IMG/VR virus record: IMGVR_UViG_3300028392_000173
Coordinates: 1-34,749 of that record
Strand: one strand, 5' to 3'
From: a virus
DNA: 34,749 nt
The stretch's first letter is position 1. Each line of letters opens with the position of its first letter. The position numbers and the translations under genes are program-made. The notes beneath the pieces were generated by a model. It was not told the origin of the DNA and searched no databases. It saw only the letters and a list, made by a program, of their open reading frames with translations. This document shows, piece after piece, positions 1-7,638 of the stretch.

Positions 1-1046
1 ATTGTACTGTTAGCTAGATACAAATCACGGAATCTGTTTGTGTTATTTCCTAAACTATATGTAATGTTTGCATTTGGAGTAATGTTACCCGCAACAACAA
101 TACCTGCTAAGGTACCAGTTGAAGTGATGTTTGGTTGTGCGGAAGTTATTAAGGTACCTGCTACAAAACTAGCAGTTACTAAATTTCCACCTGCTATATT
201 GCTTGCGCTAAAATTGCCATTTAATGTAACTAGACTACCACCGGTGATTGTAAAATTAGCAGAACCGTCTAGTACACCTGAATTATTAAATTGAATTGTA
301 TTTACAGAACCACCTGCATTAGATACACCCCCACCGCTAATAAGTGCGGTAGCGATACCTGAATTGGCAGTATATGTACCTAAAGTTGTACCTACTACTG
401 CATTTGCATTTGCCAAATCTTGAGTCTGATACAGTGCGGCATTACCTGATGTGGGGAAATCAACTGCAACCTTTACATAAAAGGTTTGACCGTTAACAAT
501 AGTATTTGCATTGGTAGCGTTTGCGCCACTAATAGTGACTGCCAAACCATTAGTATATGGTGTGGTATTCGCTACTGTCATAATCACCGGTGTAGCATTT
601 GATAAAGCTACAATACTAGTCCGTAGTGTGCCTTTGCTAGTCCAAGATACATTACCCACACCATCAGTTTCTAGCACATAACCGGTTGCGCCGCCATCCA
701 TTTTAATGTTGCCAACGTCACCCAAATCAAGTTTGAAGTTAGCGTTTGCAGTCAGAATGTCAGTGCTGGGCCAATTTTCCCATGTGTTAGTAGTACCAAC
801 ATATGTCAAAACTTGACCGCTAGTAGCAGTTGAAATATTAAAATTACCACCATCTGATCCATCAATTTGACTAAAACTAATGTTAGAATAAGAAGTTAAT
901 ACTTCGATGTTTTCATTAGGAGTGGTTTTACCGATGAACAGTCGTTTGGCGTCACTTGCCCAACCGAATTGTGCTTCATCTAGTTGTGGCAAATCAACCA
1001 GATTACCTGATCGTTGCTGAATTTTCGAGATTTGAATGATTGCCAT
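1..1046 (-). CDS. Tail-fibre-like structural protein, C-terminus cut by window edge
   Basis: An open minus-strand frame of 348 codons runs from ATG at 1046 off the left edge; I checked it codon by codon and found no stop. The N-terminus (MAIIQISKIQQRSG, then a segment ending AQFGWASD and RLFIGK) resembles the start of many phage fibre proteins. The rest is rich in Gly, Asn, Thr, Ser and Val with beta-repeat-like segments (NFTITGGSL, NITSTGTLAG) and a YSLGNNTNRFRDLYL element, which is typical of phage fibre and adhesin repeats. A late promoter box lies 27 nt upstream, which fits a virion protein. Receptor binding is inferred; whether it is a long fibre, short fibre or baseplate spike cannot be told. 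Confidence 0.7.
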   Translation of the reverse strand, partial: MAIIQISKIQQRSGNLVDLPQLDEAQFGWASDAKRLFIGKTTPNENIEVLTSYSNISFSQIDGSDGGNFNISTATSGQVLTYVGTTNTWENWPSTDILTANANFKLDLGDVGNIKMDGGATGYVLETDGVGNVSWTSKGTLRTSIVALSNATPVIMTVANTTPYTNGLAVTISGANATNANTIVNGQTFYVKVAVDFPTSGNAALYQTQDLANANAVVGTTLGTYTANSGIATALISGGGVSNAGGSVNTIQFNNSGVLDGSANFTITGGSLVTLNGNFSASNIAGGNLVTASFVAGTLITSAQPNITSTGTLAGIVVAGNITPNANITYSLGNNTNRFRDLYLANST

Positions 1047-1073
1047 AAGTGTAATTCTTTACAGATTTACACT

Positions 1074-1081
1074 TATTTATC
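1074..1081 (-). promoter_or_regulatory. T4-type late promoter box for the fibre-like gene
   Basis: GATAAATA on the minus strand matches the T4 late -10 consensus (TATAAATA) in seven of eight positions. It ends 27 nt before the ATG at 1046, leaving room for a leader. The same 27-nt spacing is seen for the gene at 4222-4944. Confidence 0.65.
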
Positions 1082-1089
1082 AATTTTTA

Positions 1090-1776
1090 TTATAGGAACT
1101 GTGTATAGTACTGTTCAACTCTTTTGAACCACATATCAGTGTATTTGTCGAATTCACTACCTTCTATAATGAATTCCTGATATAAGCAAGTAGGATCACA
1201 CATAAAAATAACCCCTTTACGGATCTTAGTACCATGTACTTCATTGTGAGCATTAGCATAAGCCGCTAATTGAACAAAGTAGTCATCAATCCATTCACGT
1301 TTCTTTGGTTTGTTTGTTTGCTTGTGGTCCATGATAGCTTCATTACCATCATGCACCCCTGCTAAGTCTGTAGTACCTGCGTAAATTTTTGGATAATAGA
1401 GGGGAACTTCCGTTCCCCAATATTCATTGCATTTACTAAGGCCCTGAGAAATGATTGATTGGGCCATTTTATGGCTCTGCTGGCTATAAGGATTACTTCC
1501 GGGCTCATTGATAATTCCTGTTTTTATGTAATCCTCGATCCACTTGTGCATACGAGTTCCGCGACCTGCGGCTTCTGTAGTGATTTCTTGAGCTTTCTGA
1601 GTGCCAACACGCTTGCGCCAGTTTTGTAATGCTTGTTTAGATTCTTCTGATTTAGTGAAGTCTAGTATTGTAGTGACACTAGGTAATTTTTCACCATCCG
1701 GTGTAGCATATTTTCTAGAACCGTTGATTGTTTCTCTAAGTAAAGGGACATAATTATATTTGTTTGGTATATACAT
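1090..1776 (-). CDS. PD-(D/E)XK (RecB/Cas4-like) nuclease
   Basis: Probable exonuclease of the PD-(D/E)XK superfamily, related to phage RecB-like exonucleases. Counted from the alternative GTG start at 1791, visible motifs are RGTRMH (His82), GTEVPL (Glu128), TTDLAG (Asp142), IMDHK (Asp155, Lys157) and QLAAYA (Gln174), in the order and spacing of this fold. These would bind the metal and cleave a DNA end. I chose ATG 1776 because the GTG lies directly against a TATAAT-like sequence; neither start has a clear ribosome binding site. It follows the DUF6492-like gene with a short gap. A role in recombination or in degrading host DNA is inferred. Nuclease identity is fairly sure; the substrate is not known. 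Confidence 0.75.
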   Translation of the reverse strand: MYIPNKYNYVPLLRETINGSRKYATPDGEKLPSVTTILDFTKSEESKQALQNWRKRVGTQKAQEITTEAAGRGTRMHKWIEDYIKTGIINEPGSNPYSQQSHKMAQSIISQGLSKCNEYWGTEVPLYYPKIYAGTTDLAGVHDGNEAIMDHKQTNKPKKREWIDDYFVQLAAYANAHNEVHGTKIRKGVIFMCDPTCLYQEFIIEGSEFDKYTDMWFKRVEQYYTQFL

Positions 1777-1824
1777 TGTATTATTGTACACTATTATAAT
1801 AAGTTGTAAAGCTTAAAGGGCGCA

Positions 1825-2712
1825 CTATACGTGTGAGTCTCTTGGCATAGGGTATATTTTATTAGTAAAGCCTAATCCTATTTTTCCAGTTGAGTTAAGC
1901 CAAAATTCTACTATTTTTGTATCTTGTTCAGTCATAGTTGATAAGATTTCTCTGTGCAATCCAACTACTTTGATATCATTGTCCATCAATATTTGAAATA
2001 ATTTTTTAGTAAGAGTAGATTTTTCATCTCCCCATATAGTTATATTTTTTTTAAAATGTGTTCCTACCTGTTGAGTAATTTCATCACGTACTAGAAAAGA
2101 ATAAAAAATACCCTCAGAAGCCGGCTTCCTACTATATTCAGGATAAAATAATTGATACCCCAATTCACTTAGTTTACATTTTGATACTAGTGGTTCTCGT
2201 TTGACTTTAAAGGGAGTGTGTGGCCCTATATAATATTCAAGTTCATATTCAAATAATTCTGTATATTTTTTATAAGTTCCTACAAAATTATGCATTGAAC
2301 CAAATCCTAAAAAACTACCGCTGCCTATACAATTATCCCATTCAGCAAGGTCTGTTGGTTTTATAAAAAAGTTTTTAGAATCTAATAATAAATAATCGTC
2401 TTCAAATTTATATGCCAATAGCATTTTTTGTAGTTGTTGAGTTCTCCAGCCATTACTTATCTGATCGACCTCCCCGTAAACATCTCTTGTTCCTATGCAA
2501 CTAGATGGATATGCATATTCAATTCTAGGAATAATTACTAATTCATGCTGGGAATAATATGGTTTTAACCATCTATTCCAAAAATCTAAATCAGGATTCG
2601 ATTCATTGATGATAATTACATGCTTGCATGGATTTAAAAATCGTTGAATGCTTTCAGCTTGTAATAACATTTGCTGAAAATCTCTATTACAAGTCACTGT
2701 TGCAAGGTACAT
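1825..2712 (-). CDS. DUF6492-like putative glycosyltransferase
   Basis: A 295-residue protein that looks like the DUF6492 family, considered GT-A glycosyltransferase-like. Visible are an N-terminal beta strand (MYLATVTCN), a GWRTQQLQKMLLAY helix and, just after, DDYLLLDSKNFF, where Asp-Ser-Lys stands in the place of the metal-binding DxD of GT-A enzymes. Its ATG abuts the stop of the upstream IscA gene (TAA then ATG), so translation is probably coupled. The gene is more AT-rich than the replication genes, as are other accessory genes here. A role in glycosylating a virion protein, phage DNA or host surface is possible, but no substrate can be read from the sequence. Confidence 0.55.
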   Translation of the reverse strand: MYLATVTCNRDFQQMLLQAESIQRFLNPCKHVIIINESNPDLDFWNRWLKPYYSQHELVIIPRIEYAYPSSCIGTRDVYGEVDQISNGWRTQQLQKMLLAYKFEDDYLLLDSKNFFIKPTDLAEWDNCIGSGSFLGFGSMHNFVGTYKKYTELFEYELEYYIGPHTPFKVKREPLVSKCKLSELGYQLFYPEYSRKPASEGIFYSFLVRDEITQQVGTHFKKNITIWGDEKSTLTKKLFQILMDNDIKVVGLHREILSTMTEQDTKIVEFWLNSTGKIGLGFTNKIYPMPRDSHV

Positions 2713-3033
2713 TTATACTCTGAAACTTTCCCCGCATCCACAACGGTCTCTCTCGTTTGGATTATTAAATTCAAAACCTTCATTTAATCCATTGCGTACA
2801 AAATCTACAGTCATGCCCTGTACGTATGGAATGCTTTTGGGATCGACATAGAAGATACATCCGCTACAGTCTACTCTTATATCAGTTTCATTTGGATTAT
2901 CTACATATTCAAGTACATATGCTAGACCAGAACAACCTGTTGTTTTAACACCTATTCTTATACCTACGCCCGTACCTCGTTTTGTAAGGGTTTGATTAAC
3001 CTTTTTTGCGGCTTTATCGGTCAGTGTTATCAT
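2713..3033 (-). CDS. iscA: A-type iron-sulfur carrier (IscA/ErpA-like)
   Basis: A 106-residue protein of normal IscA length, collinear with bacterial IscA from MITLTDKAAKKV to the end. All three conserved cluster-binding cysteines are present: Cys34 in TTGCSGLAYVLE, and Cys98 and Cys100 in CGCGESF. The family accepts Fe-S clusters from a scaffold and hands them to apo-enzymes. I chose ATG 3033 over an in-frame TTG at 3054 because it matches the family start and lies 5 nt after a perfect late -10 box, so the mRNA is probably leaderless. Two SPASM radical SAM proteins in this window (23325-24350, 33011-34132) are plausible clients, but that link is inferred. Family assignment is very secure. 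Confidence 0.93.
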   Translation of the reverse strand: MITLTDKAAKKVNQTLTKRGTGVGIRIGVKTTGCSGLAYVLEYVDNPNETDIRVDCSGCIFYVDPKSIPYVQGMTVDFVRNGLNEGFEFNNPNERDRCGCGESFRV

Positions 3034-3038
3034 AGATG

Positions 3039-3046
3039 TATTTATA
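3039..3046 (-). promoter_or_regulatory. Perfect T4 late promoter box, leaderless spacing, iscA
   Basis: TATAAATA, an exact match to the T4 late consensus, ends 5 nt before ATG 3033. Since late transcription starts about 6 nt after the box, +1 would fall on the A of the ATG. The TAA stop of the upstream gene (3042-3044) lies inside the box. Confidence 0.8.
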
Positions 3047-3899
3047 GGCCCCAACGGTTCTTGATAATATTATAAAATCCATCTGCTATAAATTGCTGAC
3101 CTTCTATGCTAGTATGATAGCCGGGATCATTTGGGCCATATGGATCTTTTGGAGTAGAGCCAGGTGGGGGCATAATGCAAAACACGCTGTAAGGATTTTT
3201 TTTATCATCATCCAATATATATATCTCATCAATCACATTAGTTAATGCTTCTTTCATATAGTTAATATGGGGCCACAATGAGTAACCGGTGTTGATTAAA
3301 AATGGTATATTATTTGCTTGTAATTGAACTAGCCCATCTCGTATAATCCATTCATCCATTTGTCTTTTCCAAGAACCATCATATATGTAATTAATATACA
3401 TTTCTAATGCTGTTTGCACTTCAGGCAGGACAGGTTGATTAAGTCTATATGGATGATGGTGATTATCTGCCAATGAGTGTATGGTTTCTACTATCAACCT
3501 AGAATAATTATTACCATAATTTATATTATCTAAGCCTGCATCTTTGTAATATGACTTACCATCATCTTTTTTAAAAGTGTCATATATTACAGGTCGCAAC
3601 AACATATCCATCAAGATATGTGTCAACTTACTAAAATCAAGTTTAGTCTTTTCCTTAATAAAATTAGGAATTTCTATTCTGTCATATGAGGTAGGGGTGA
3701 TAATAGCAAAATCAGGTTTTTGTCTGAGTACCTCATCAATTTGAATTCTAATACCACCGTTACTGCAACCCTGTCGAGCAATATTTTGTAAGTTCCAGCC
3801 TAATTTATCTACTAGAATTTCGCTCCACGCTGTACCGTTATATTCTTCTTTAGTGCTGACTGCGCTGAAGCTACAGCCACATACCATAAGTTTTTTCAT
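3042..3899 (-). CDS. SGNH/GDSL-like hydrolase
   Basis: A 285-residue protein with the outline of an SGNH hydrolase. Residues 7-12 (CGCSFS, candidate nucleophile Ser10) take the place of the GDSL block. ITPTSYDR near residue 70 may be a later block, and DPGYH (Asp258, His262) near the C-terminus fits the catalytic Asp-x-x-His pair. Such enzymes remove acyl groups from sugars or lipids. The gene starts one base after the stop of 3900-4220, so it is likely translated with it. It is AT-rich. Two other SGNH-like genes are present at 12134 and 16686, with little likeness beyond the motifs. A role in trimming surface glycans is a guess. Confidence 0.6.
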   Translation of the reverse strand: MKKLMVCGCSFSAVSTKEEYNGTAWSEILVDKLGWNLQNIARQGCSNGGIRIQIDEVLRQKPDFAIITPTSYDRIEIPNFIKEKTKLDFSKLTHILMDMLLRPVIYDTFKKDDGKSYYKDAGLDNINYGNNYSRLIVETIHSLADNHHHPYRLNQPVLPEVQTALEMYINYIYDGSWKRQMDEWIIRDGLVQLQANNIPFLINTGYSLWPHINYMKEALTNVIDEIYILDDDKKNPYSVFCIMPPPGSTPKDPYGPNDPGYHTSIEGQQFIADGFYNIIKNRWGL

Positions 3900-4220
3900 T
3901 TATTTCATTGCTTGTTTGGCCATTTGTTGTACAACTTTTTTGCTTTCATCGGGAGCTTGCTCGCCACCTTCTGTTTGTCCTTTAAACACAATACTATCAC
4001 CTTGTATGTTGGTAATATATTTGTTCAATGGAGGATTTTTAATCATGTTGTACAAATCTGACTTATCAATAATGATATCATTATCTCTATAATATTGCAA
4101 GAGTTCTGGAACGGTCCAATTTGGTTTAACTTTACCAGCATTGATTTCACTGGTTAGTTGGCTGGTCGTTGCAACCAACCCAACTAATAGTGGACTAGTG
4201 TCAAACTCAAAGAGTCTCAT
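3900..4220 (-). CDS. Conserved-looking hypothetical protein
   Basis: A 106-residue protein I do not recognise. It begins MRLFEFDTSPLL and ends in a polar, charged tail (EQAPDESKKVVQQMAK). No membrane segment, cysteine pair or nucleotide-binding motif is visible. It lies 1 nt after the stop of the acidic protein at 4222-4944 and 1 nt before the SGNH-like gene, in a transcript that starts at the late promoter 4972-4979. The similarity of its start (MRLFEF) to those of other late proteins here (MKLTDF, MRIDEV) may hint at a virion- or core-associated protein with a processed N-terminus, but this is speculative. Confidence 0.6.
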   Translation of the reverse strand: MRLFEFDTSPLLVGLVATTSQLTSEINAGKVKPNWTVPELLQYYRDNDIIIDKSDLYNMIKNPPLNKYITNIQGDSIVFKGQTEGGEQAPDESKKVVQQMAKQAMK

Positions 4221-4221
4221 A

Positions 4222-4944
4222 TTATCTTTTGGCGCGGCCTACAGAACCTAAATCTTCTGGTTCTTCGTCACCCATGTTTAGGTCAACTTCTTCTTCGCCG
4301 CCGTCCGGCAGTTCTTCAGTTGCATCCATGTTGAAATCTTCTTCACCACCTAAATCACCACCGATATCAGTACTCATATCATCGGCGCCGTCAAATGCAC
4401 CCATATCACCTTGACCAGTAATACCATTTACAGCGTCTTTCATTGTGCCTTGGCTTTGTGTCAATGCGGCTTGTAATGAAGTCAATGCTTCTGTGGCTTG
4501 TTGACTGAAGGAAGAACTCTCGTTAACACCAATTTCAGATTGAACTGAGTCAACCAATGCAGGAAGTTCTTTAACAATCATATCACTAACTTGCTCAACC
4601 ATCTTCTGAATAGAGTCAACCATATCTTGTGCGGCTAGAATAGTCTGTGACTTTTCTACTTCCTCATTCTCGACAACGATACGCGGGCGGTGTGTGCTTA
4701 AGTAAGCAAATTGCTTGCTCAATGCTTGTTCCATAAAAACTAGTTTCATGTATGAACTGTTTGCAGTACTTTCATAGAACTTGGTTGATTCTTTAGATTC
4801 ACTCATCAAGCCGCGAACTTTACTAAGCATGTTACGCACTTGTGCATAAGTCATTCTGCTAACATCAATGGATGTGCCATAATGCTCTTTTAATGCTCTT
4901 TGAGCACTGTATACTGGTTGTTTGTCAAAATCTGTTAATTTCAT
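4222..4944 (-). CDS. Acidic, coiled-coil-like late protein, possibly head core or scaffold
   Basis: A 240-residue protein with a helical, coiled-coil-prone body (about residues 60-175, rich in Gln, Glu, Ala and Ser) and a strongly acidic, Gly-rich tail (from about 185, with DIGGDLGGEEDF and EEEVDLNMGDEEPEDLG) that ends in a short basic RAKR. A late promoter box lies 27 nt upstream, so it is a late gene. Abundant late acidic helical proteins in T4-like phages include prohead core components such as gp67 and gp68, but I see no diagnostic motif and do not assign it. It heads a transcript of tightly packed genes (TAA-T-ATG into 3900-4220). Confidence 0.55.
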   Translation of the reverse strand: MKLTDFDKQPVYSAQRALKEHYGTSIDVSRMTYAQVRNMLSKVRGLMSESKESTKFYESTANSSYMKLVFMEQALSKQFAYLSTHRPRIVVENEEVEKSQTILAAQDMVDSIQKMVEQVSDMIVKELPALVDSVQSEIGVNESSSFSQQATEALTSLQAALTQSQGTMKDAVNGITGQGDMGAFDGADDMSTDIGGDLGGEEDFNMDATEELPDGGEEEVDLNMGDEEPEDLGSVGRAKR

Positions 4945-4971
4945 AGTTGTGGTCCCAAGACTAATATAAAG

Positions 4972-4979
4972 TATTTATC
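4972..4979 (-). promoter_or_regulatory. T4-type late promoter box
   Basis: GATAAATA followed by C, ending 27 nt before ATG 4944. It matches the late consensus in seven of eight positions and lies in the 45-nt gap between genes. Confidence 0.7.
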
Positions 4980-4989
4980 ACTTTTGGCT

Positions 4990-5475
4990 TTAATGTGCGG
5001 TTTTTAATTTAAACTGATGCTTCTGCCAATAGTCAGACTGTCCCACATAACTCTCTAATTCTCGATGCATTGTACTGCGTCTAAACTGGTCCTCGTTCAA
5101 TTTTGCTAGGAATATTAATTTATCCTCTGTTTTTTTTGATTTTTTGAATAAGTTTTTATGAATTGACATTTGGACCTCTTCATTAGAGATACACCTGTCT
5201 AATGTTATTATTCTATCAGCCATAACATATTTGCCACGTTTGTCAAAAATGCACCAACAAATAGCATTACGCATACTAGAAAAAGAATGCACCAAATCTC
5301 CGTTTGTCAAACAAACATCAATGTCTGTTTTGGACTTTTTCTTTATACGGTATTGTTTGAATACGACATAATTATCCTTAGTCATTTCAAAAATAGAAAC
5401 ATCTTGCAACTCATTGATTTCTTTTGTAGAAATCATTCTGTTAAATTTTCGTTCTAGTTCAATATCATTCATCAT
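4990..5475 (-). CDS. Hypothetical protein, basic
   Basis: About 161 residues from the chosen ATG 5475 (a second ATG follows at 5472). I do not recognise it. It is basic with Lys-rich stretches (RIKKKSKTD, KKSKKTEDK), has two Cys in a hydrophobic segment (NAICWCIF), and ends KHQFKLKTAH. I preferred 5475/5472 over the in-frame upstream codon at 5511 because the ATGATGAATGA sequence overlaps the TGA stop of the upstream gene, a typical coupled arrangement. It is cotranscribed with 5465-5920 from the late promoter at 5926-5933. No function can be inferred beyond possible nucleic-acid contact from its charge. Confidence 0.6.
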   Translation of the reverse strand: MMNDIELERKFNRMISTKEINELQDVSIFEMTKDNYVVFKQYRIKKKSKTDIDVCLTNGDLVHSFSSMRNAICWCIFDKRGKYVMADRIITLDRCISNEEVQMSIHKNLFKKSKKTEDKLIFLAKLNEDQFRRSTMHRELESYVGQSDYWQKHQFKLKTAH

Positions 5476-5920
5476 TTTCGACCACCTTAAAATAAATGTT
5501 TCTAAGTTCATCCGAACTATCCAAAAATACTGGTAGTTTATCCCAGGCTTTACTTGTCTTTATCATTGGAACTTGGTCACAATCTGAATATAATGAACCC
5601 AAATCAGTTATTCCATCATGGTATACACTGGCATGTTGAACAGTAAAATCAAAGGTCCAGCAATTTATTTCAATATCTTCTTCAAAAAGAAAACCAAAAC
5701 TATCAAATTCATTTAACTTAATTTTATTAAGCACAGGAATAGTAATATTCTCTGGCTGTGACCTCAATGATACTGCTTGCACTATTGTATCAAAATTACA
5801 TTGCGTGTTTCTTCTATGTAACCATACTTCAGGATCATCGTCTGTTCCGGGTCTGGAACGATTAATAACACCTGTCTGCGTGATATCAAATAATGTATAG
5901 CAACTTATTTTAAAACTCAT
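5465..5920 (-). CDS. Hypothetical late protein of a T4-like phage type
   Basis: A 151-residue protein that starts MSFKISCYTLFDITQTG and contains RRNTQCNFDTIVQAVSLRSQPENI. I remember similar unnamed proteins in T4-like phages of aquatic bacteria, but no function is known to me. It is acidic toward the C-terminus. ATG 5920 is chosen over an upstream TTG (5938) because it lies 5 nt behind a late -10 box and because the TTG sits at the U-run of the preceding terminator. The mRNA would be leaderless. The stop overlaps the start of 4990-5475. Confidence 0.7.
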   Translation of the reverse strand: MSFKISCYTLFDITQTGVINRSRPGTDDDPEVWLHRRNTQCNFDTIVQAVSLRSQPENITIPVLNKIKLNEFDSFGFLFEEDIEINCWTFDFTVQHASVYHDGITDLGSLYSDCDQVPMIKTSKAWDKLPVFLDSSDELRNIYFKVVENDE

Positions 5921-5925
5921 ATGTG

Positions 5926-5933
5926 TATTTAGA
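5926..5933 (-). promoter_or_regulatory. Late promoter-like box, leaderless spacing
   Basis: TCTAAATA followed by C ends 5 nt before ATG 5920. It differs from the T4 consensus in the second and third bases but keeps TAAATA, and it sits immediately after the intrinsic terminator at 5937-5966, where a new transcript would have to start. Confidence 0.6.
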
Positions 5934-5936
5934 GGC

Positions 5937-5966
5937 AAAAAAAATCCGAGAATAAATCTCGGATTT
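5937..5966 (-). terminator. Intrinsic terminator after the 5987-6409 gene
   Basis: On the minus strand a 10-bp perfect stem (AAATCCGAGA / TCTCGGATTT) with a 5-nt loop is followed directly by a run of eight T. It is a textbook rho-independent terminator placed 20 nt after the stop of the upstream gene. Confidence 0.9.
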
Positions 5967-5986
5967 CTTTGAAGTTAAACTTCTGA

Positions 5987-6409
5987 TTAGCTTGCGCTTG
6001 TAGCTGAAGAAGCTAAACGGAAACCAACGTTAGTAACAACAGCACCACTTAGGTCATAACCGTTAACTGTACCTAAAGCACGAGTTTGTGCTTGTAGTGC
6101 AGCCGCGGTGTATGCGCCTACTGGATAAACAGCAACAGACATGTTTGTTGTGTTTGCGGTAGCTTGAACTGCATAAATTGCAACTGTAGCTAATTGTTCG
6201 ATAGAAACCATAACTTGTGCAACCATCTCGTCAACACCTAATTGTGCTGTTGGAGCGGCCCCTAAGTCAAAACCGAAGAAGTCAAGTGCTGGACCATATA
6301 AATTAGTAGTCGTGCCGTTAGCTGCCGTATCTGGAGCTACTGGACCATTTTGTACGTCAATTGCGAATACTGGTTGTGCATCGCCGTGTGTTCTTGTAAA
6401 ACCTGCCAT
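5987..6409 (-). CDS. Probable small virion (decoration or structural) protein
   Basis: A 140-residue protein rich in Ala, Thr, Val and Gly, with few charged residues, starting MAGFTRTHGDAQPVFAID. It contains helical EMVAQVMVSIEQLATVAIYAVQ and ends in a Ser/Ala tail. Its base composition is less AT-rich than its neighbours', which is common for highly expressed structural genes. It is monocistronic: a late promoter box lies 45 nt upstream, a good ribosome binding site (AAAGGAAAATTATC before ATG) follows, and a strong terminator closes the unit. This arrangement suggests an abundant virion protein. No specific family is recognised, so the structural role is inferred. Confidence 0.65.
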   Translation of the reverse strand: MAGFTRTHGDAQPVFAIDVQNGPVAPDTAANGTTTNLYGPALDFFGFDLGAAPTAQLGVDEMVAQVMVSIEQLATVAIYAVQATANTTNMSVAVYPVGAYTAAALQAQTRALGTVNGYDLSGAVVTNVGFRLASSATSAS

Positions 6410-6454
6410 GATAATTTTCCTTTAAAATGTTTGAATCATATAGATTCATACACT

Positions 6455-6462
6455 TATTTATG
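6455..6462 (-). promoter_or_regulatory. T4-type late promoter box
   Basis: CATAAATA on the minus strand lies 45 nt upstream of ATG 6409. The leader contains a clear AAAGGA ribosome binding site, unlike the leaderless group. Confidence 0.65.
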
Positions 6463-6489
6463 CCTAGCAATTAAAAAAGTCGGTTTTGG

Positions 6490-7638
6490 TTAGGTTCTTC
6501 CAGCCAAATTCTGACGGCTGAAGCCCATTCTATCTACAAATTTGAGTCCGTTACTGACAAAACCTTCTTGAGTCTGTGTTCCGTCATCTAGATAGCCCTT
6601 CACAGGACTTGCTTCTGCGGCTTTATTGAGTTGGTCTACGATAGCCATTTTCAATTGATATAAACTAACCCATATAGTGAATGCTCCAACTAATCCTGCT
6701 TTATTAGCTTCTAGGTGCTGAGTCAACTTTGTTTTCATAGCATCAGTCATTGGACGACTATTAAAGTATTCCATAAATCCATCTACTAAATTATTCAAAT
6801 CACCTGCAACAATTTTCTTATTGATATAGGTAGTAAACAATCCACGAAATGTTGTTGCGGCTTGCGGAGCTGTATTTAACAATTGATCCACAGCAGGACC
6901 ATACTTTTTAATATCAGATTGTGCTTGGTTAACTAATTTACTGCTTATCTTTAATTTAGGAGTGATGGGCATTTTTGCAGGAACAATAGCTACATTACTG
7001 TTATTTTTCAAACTACCAATGCCACCGTCCAATGGTGTGGCTTCATCTGTTGTAGCGGCATTTGGAGGAATAAACTGGTGTACCACAATAGCGGCTTGTT
7101 TTCCTTTAAATAACTGTCCTACTTCACTGTTTGCCTCAACTGTGTATGCAATACCATTGGGATTAGCTTTGAACTTATACATACCGTTTTGTTCTTGCAA
7201 CGGTTGACTGAATAGTAAGTCTCCCCAGTAATAACCTTTGCTTCTATCTGACTTTTCTAGTCCTGGCCAAATTTCGGCAATTAATTGATGTAATCCACTA
7301 CGGTCAACTCCTCGGGCTCTATCATATTCAACAAATTGTTCGGGGCTGAATACTTGACGACCTGATAAGTCTTTTTTATTGAACATATGTTTGTCCATAA
7401 TACTGAACTTGCCATTTGTACCACGCCCAAAAATCAATGCAGGATATCCATCCCACTTAATTGTGACTGTTGCTGGATTTTTAACTGTGTCTACGCTTGC
7501 TTGAACAGCACGGTTAGCACCTTGAGTGCCGTCTAAAAATATTAAATCCTCAGGATGGTCTAAATGTCCCTTAGCCTCTTTAATGGAAAATTTATCAATT
7601 TTAGACTTTAATATCGACAGGGACTCAGATAGGCTCAT
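6490..7638 (-). CDS. KxDG protein, DUF6267-like, possible nucleotidyltransferase/ligase fold
   Basis: A 382-residue protein resembling phage proteins filed under DUF6267. What stands out is VTIKWDGYPALIFGR: Lys61-Trp-Asp-Gly matches the KxDG nucleotidyl-transfer motif I of ATP-dependent DNA and RNA ligases. YYWGDLLF (138-143) could be motif III (normally G-E-L), and NGIAYTV (161-167) could be motif IV (normally E-G-hydrophobic-hydrophobic-Y/K). The motif order and spacing are plausible, but the expected acidic residues in III and IV are changed (Asp, Asn). The C-terminal half (from about 230) is helical. If active it would ligate or adenylylate a nucleic acid; this is inference. The start overlaps the end of 7625-7879 by 14 nt, so it is translationally coupled. 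Confidence 0.65.
   Translation of the reverse strand: MSLSESLSILKSKIDKFSIKEAKGHLDHPEDLIFLDGTQGANRAVQASVDTVKNPATVTIKWDGYPALIFGRGTNGKFSIMDKHMFNKKDLSGRQVFSPEQFVEYDRARGVDRSGLHQLIAEIWPGLEKSDRSKGYYWGDLLFSQPLQEQNGMYKFKANPNGIAYTVEANSEVGQLFKGKQAAIVVHQFIPPNAATTDEATPLDGGIGSLKNNSNVAIVPAKMPITPKLKISSKLVNQAQSDIKKYGPAVDQLLNTAPQAATTFRGLFTTYINKKIVAGDLNNLVDGFMEYFNSRPMTDAMKTKLTQHLEANKAGLVGAFTIWVSLYQLKMAIVDQLNKAAEASPVKGYLDDGTQTQEGFVSNGLKFVDRMGFSRQNLAGRT

Noticed and set aside
40-294. Plus-strand open frame of 84 codons opposite the fibre-like gene
   Set aside because: It is the mirror of a repetitive minus-strand gene; no promoter or ribosome binding site, and the minus frame is open for 348 codons with sensible fibre-like content.
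1793-1798. TATAAT before the PD-(D/E)XK nuclease gene as a sigma70 promoter
   Set aside because: No acceptable -35 lies 16-18 nt upstream (GCCCTT) and there is no extended -10; recorded only as a possible weak site.
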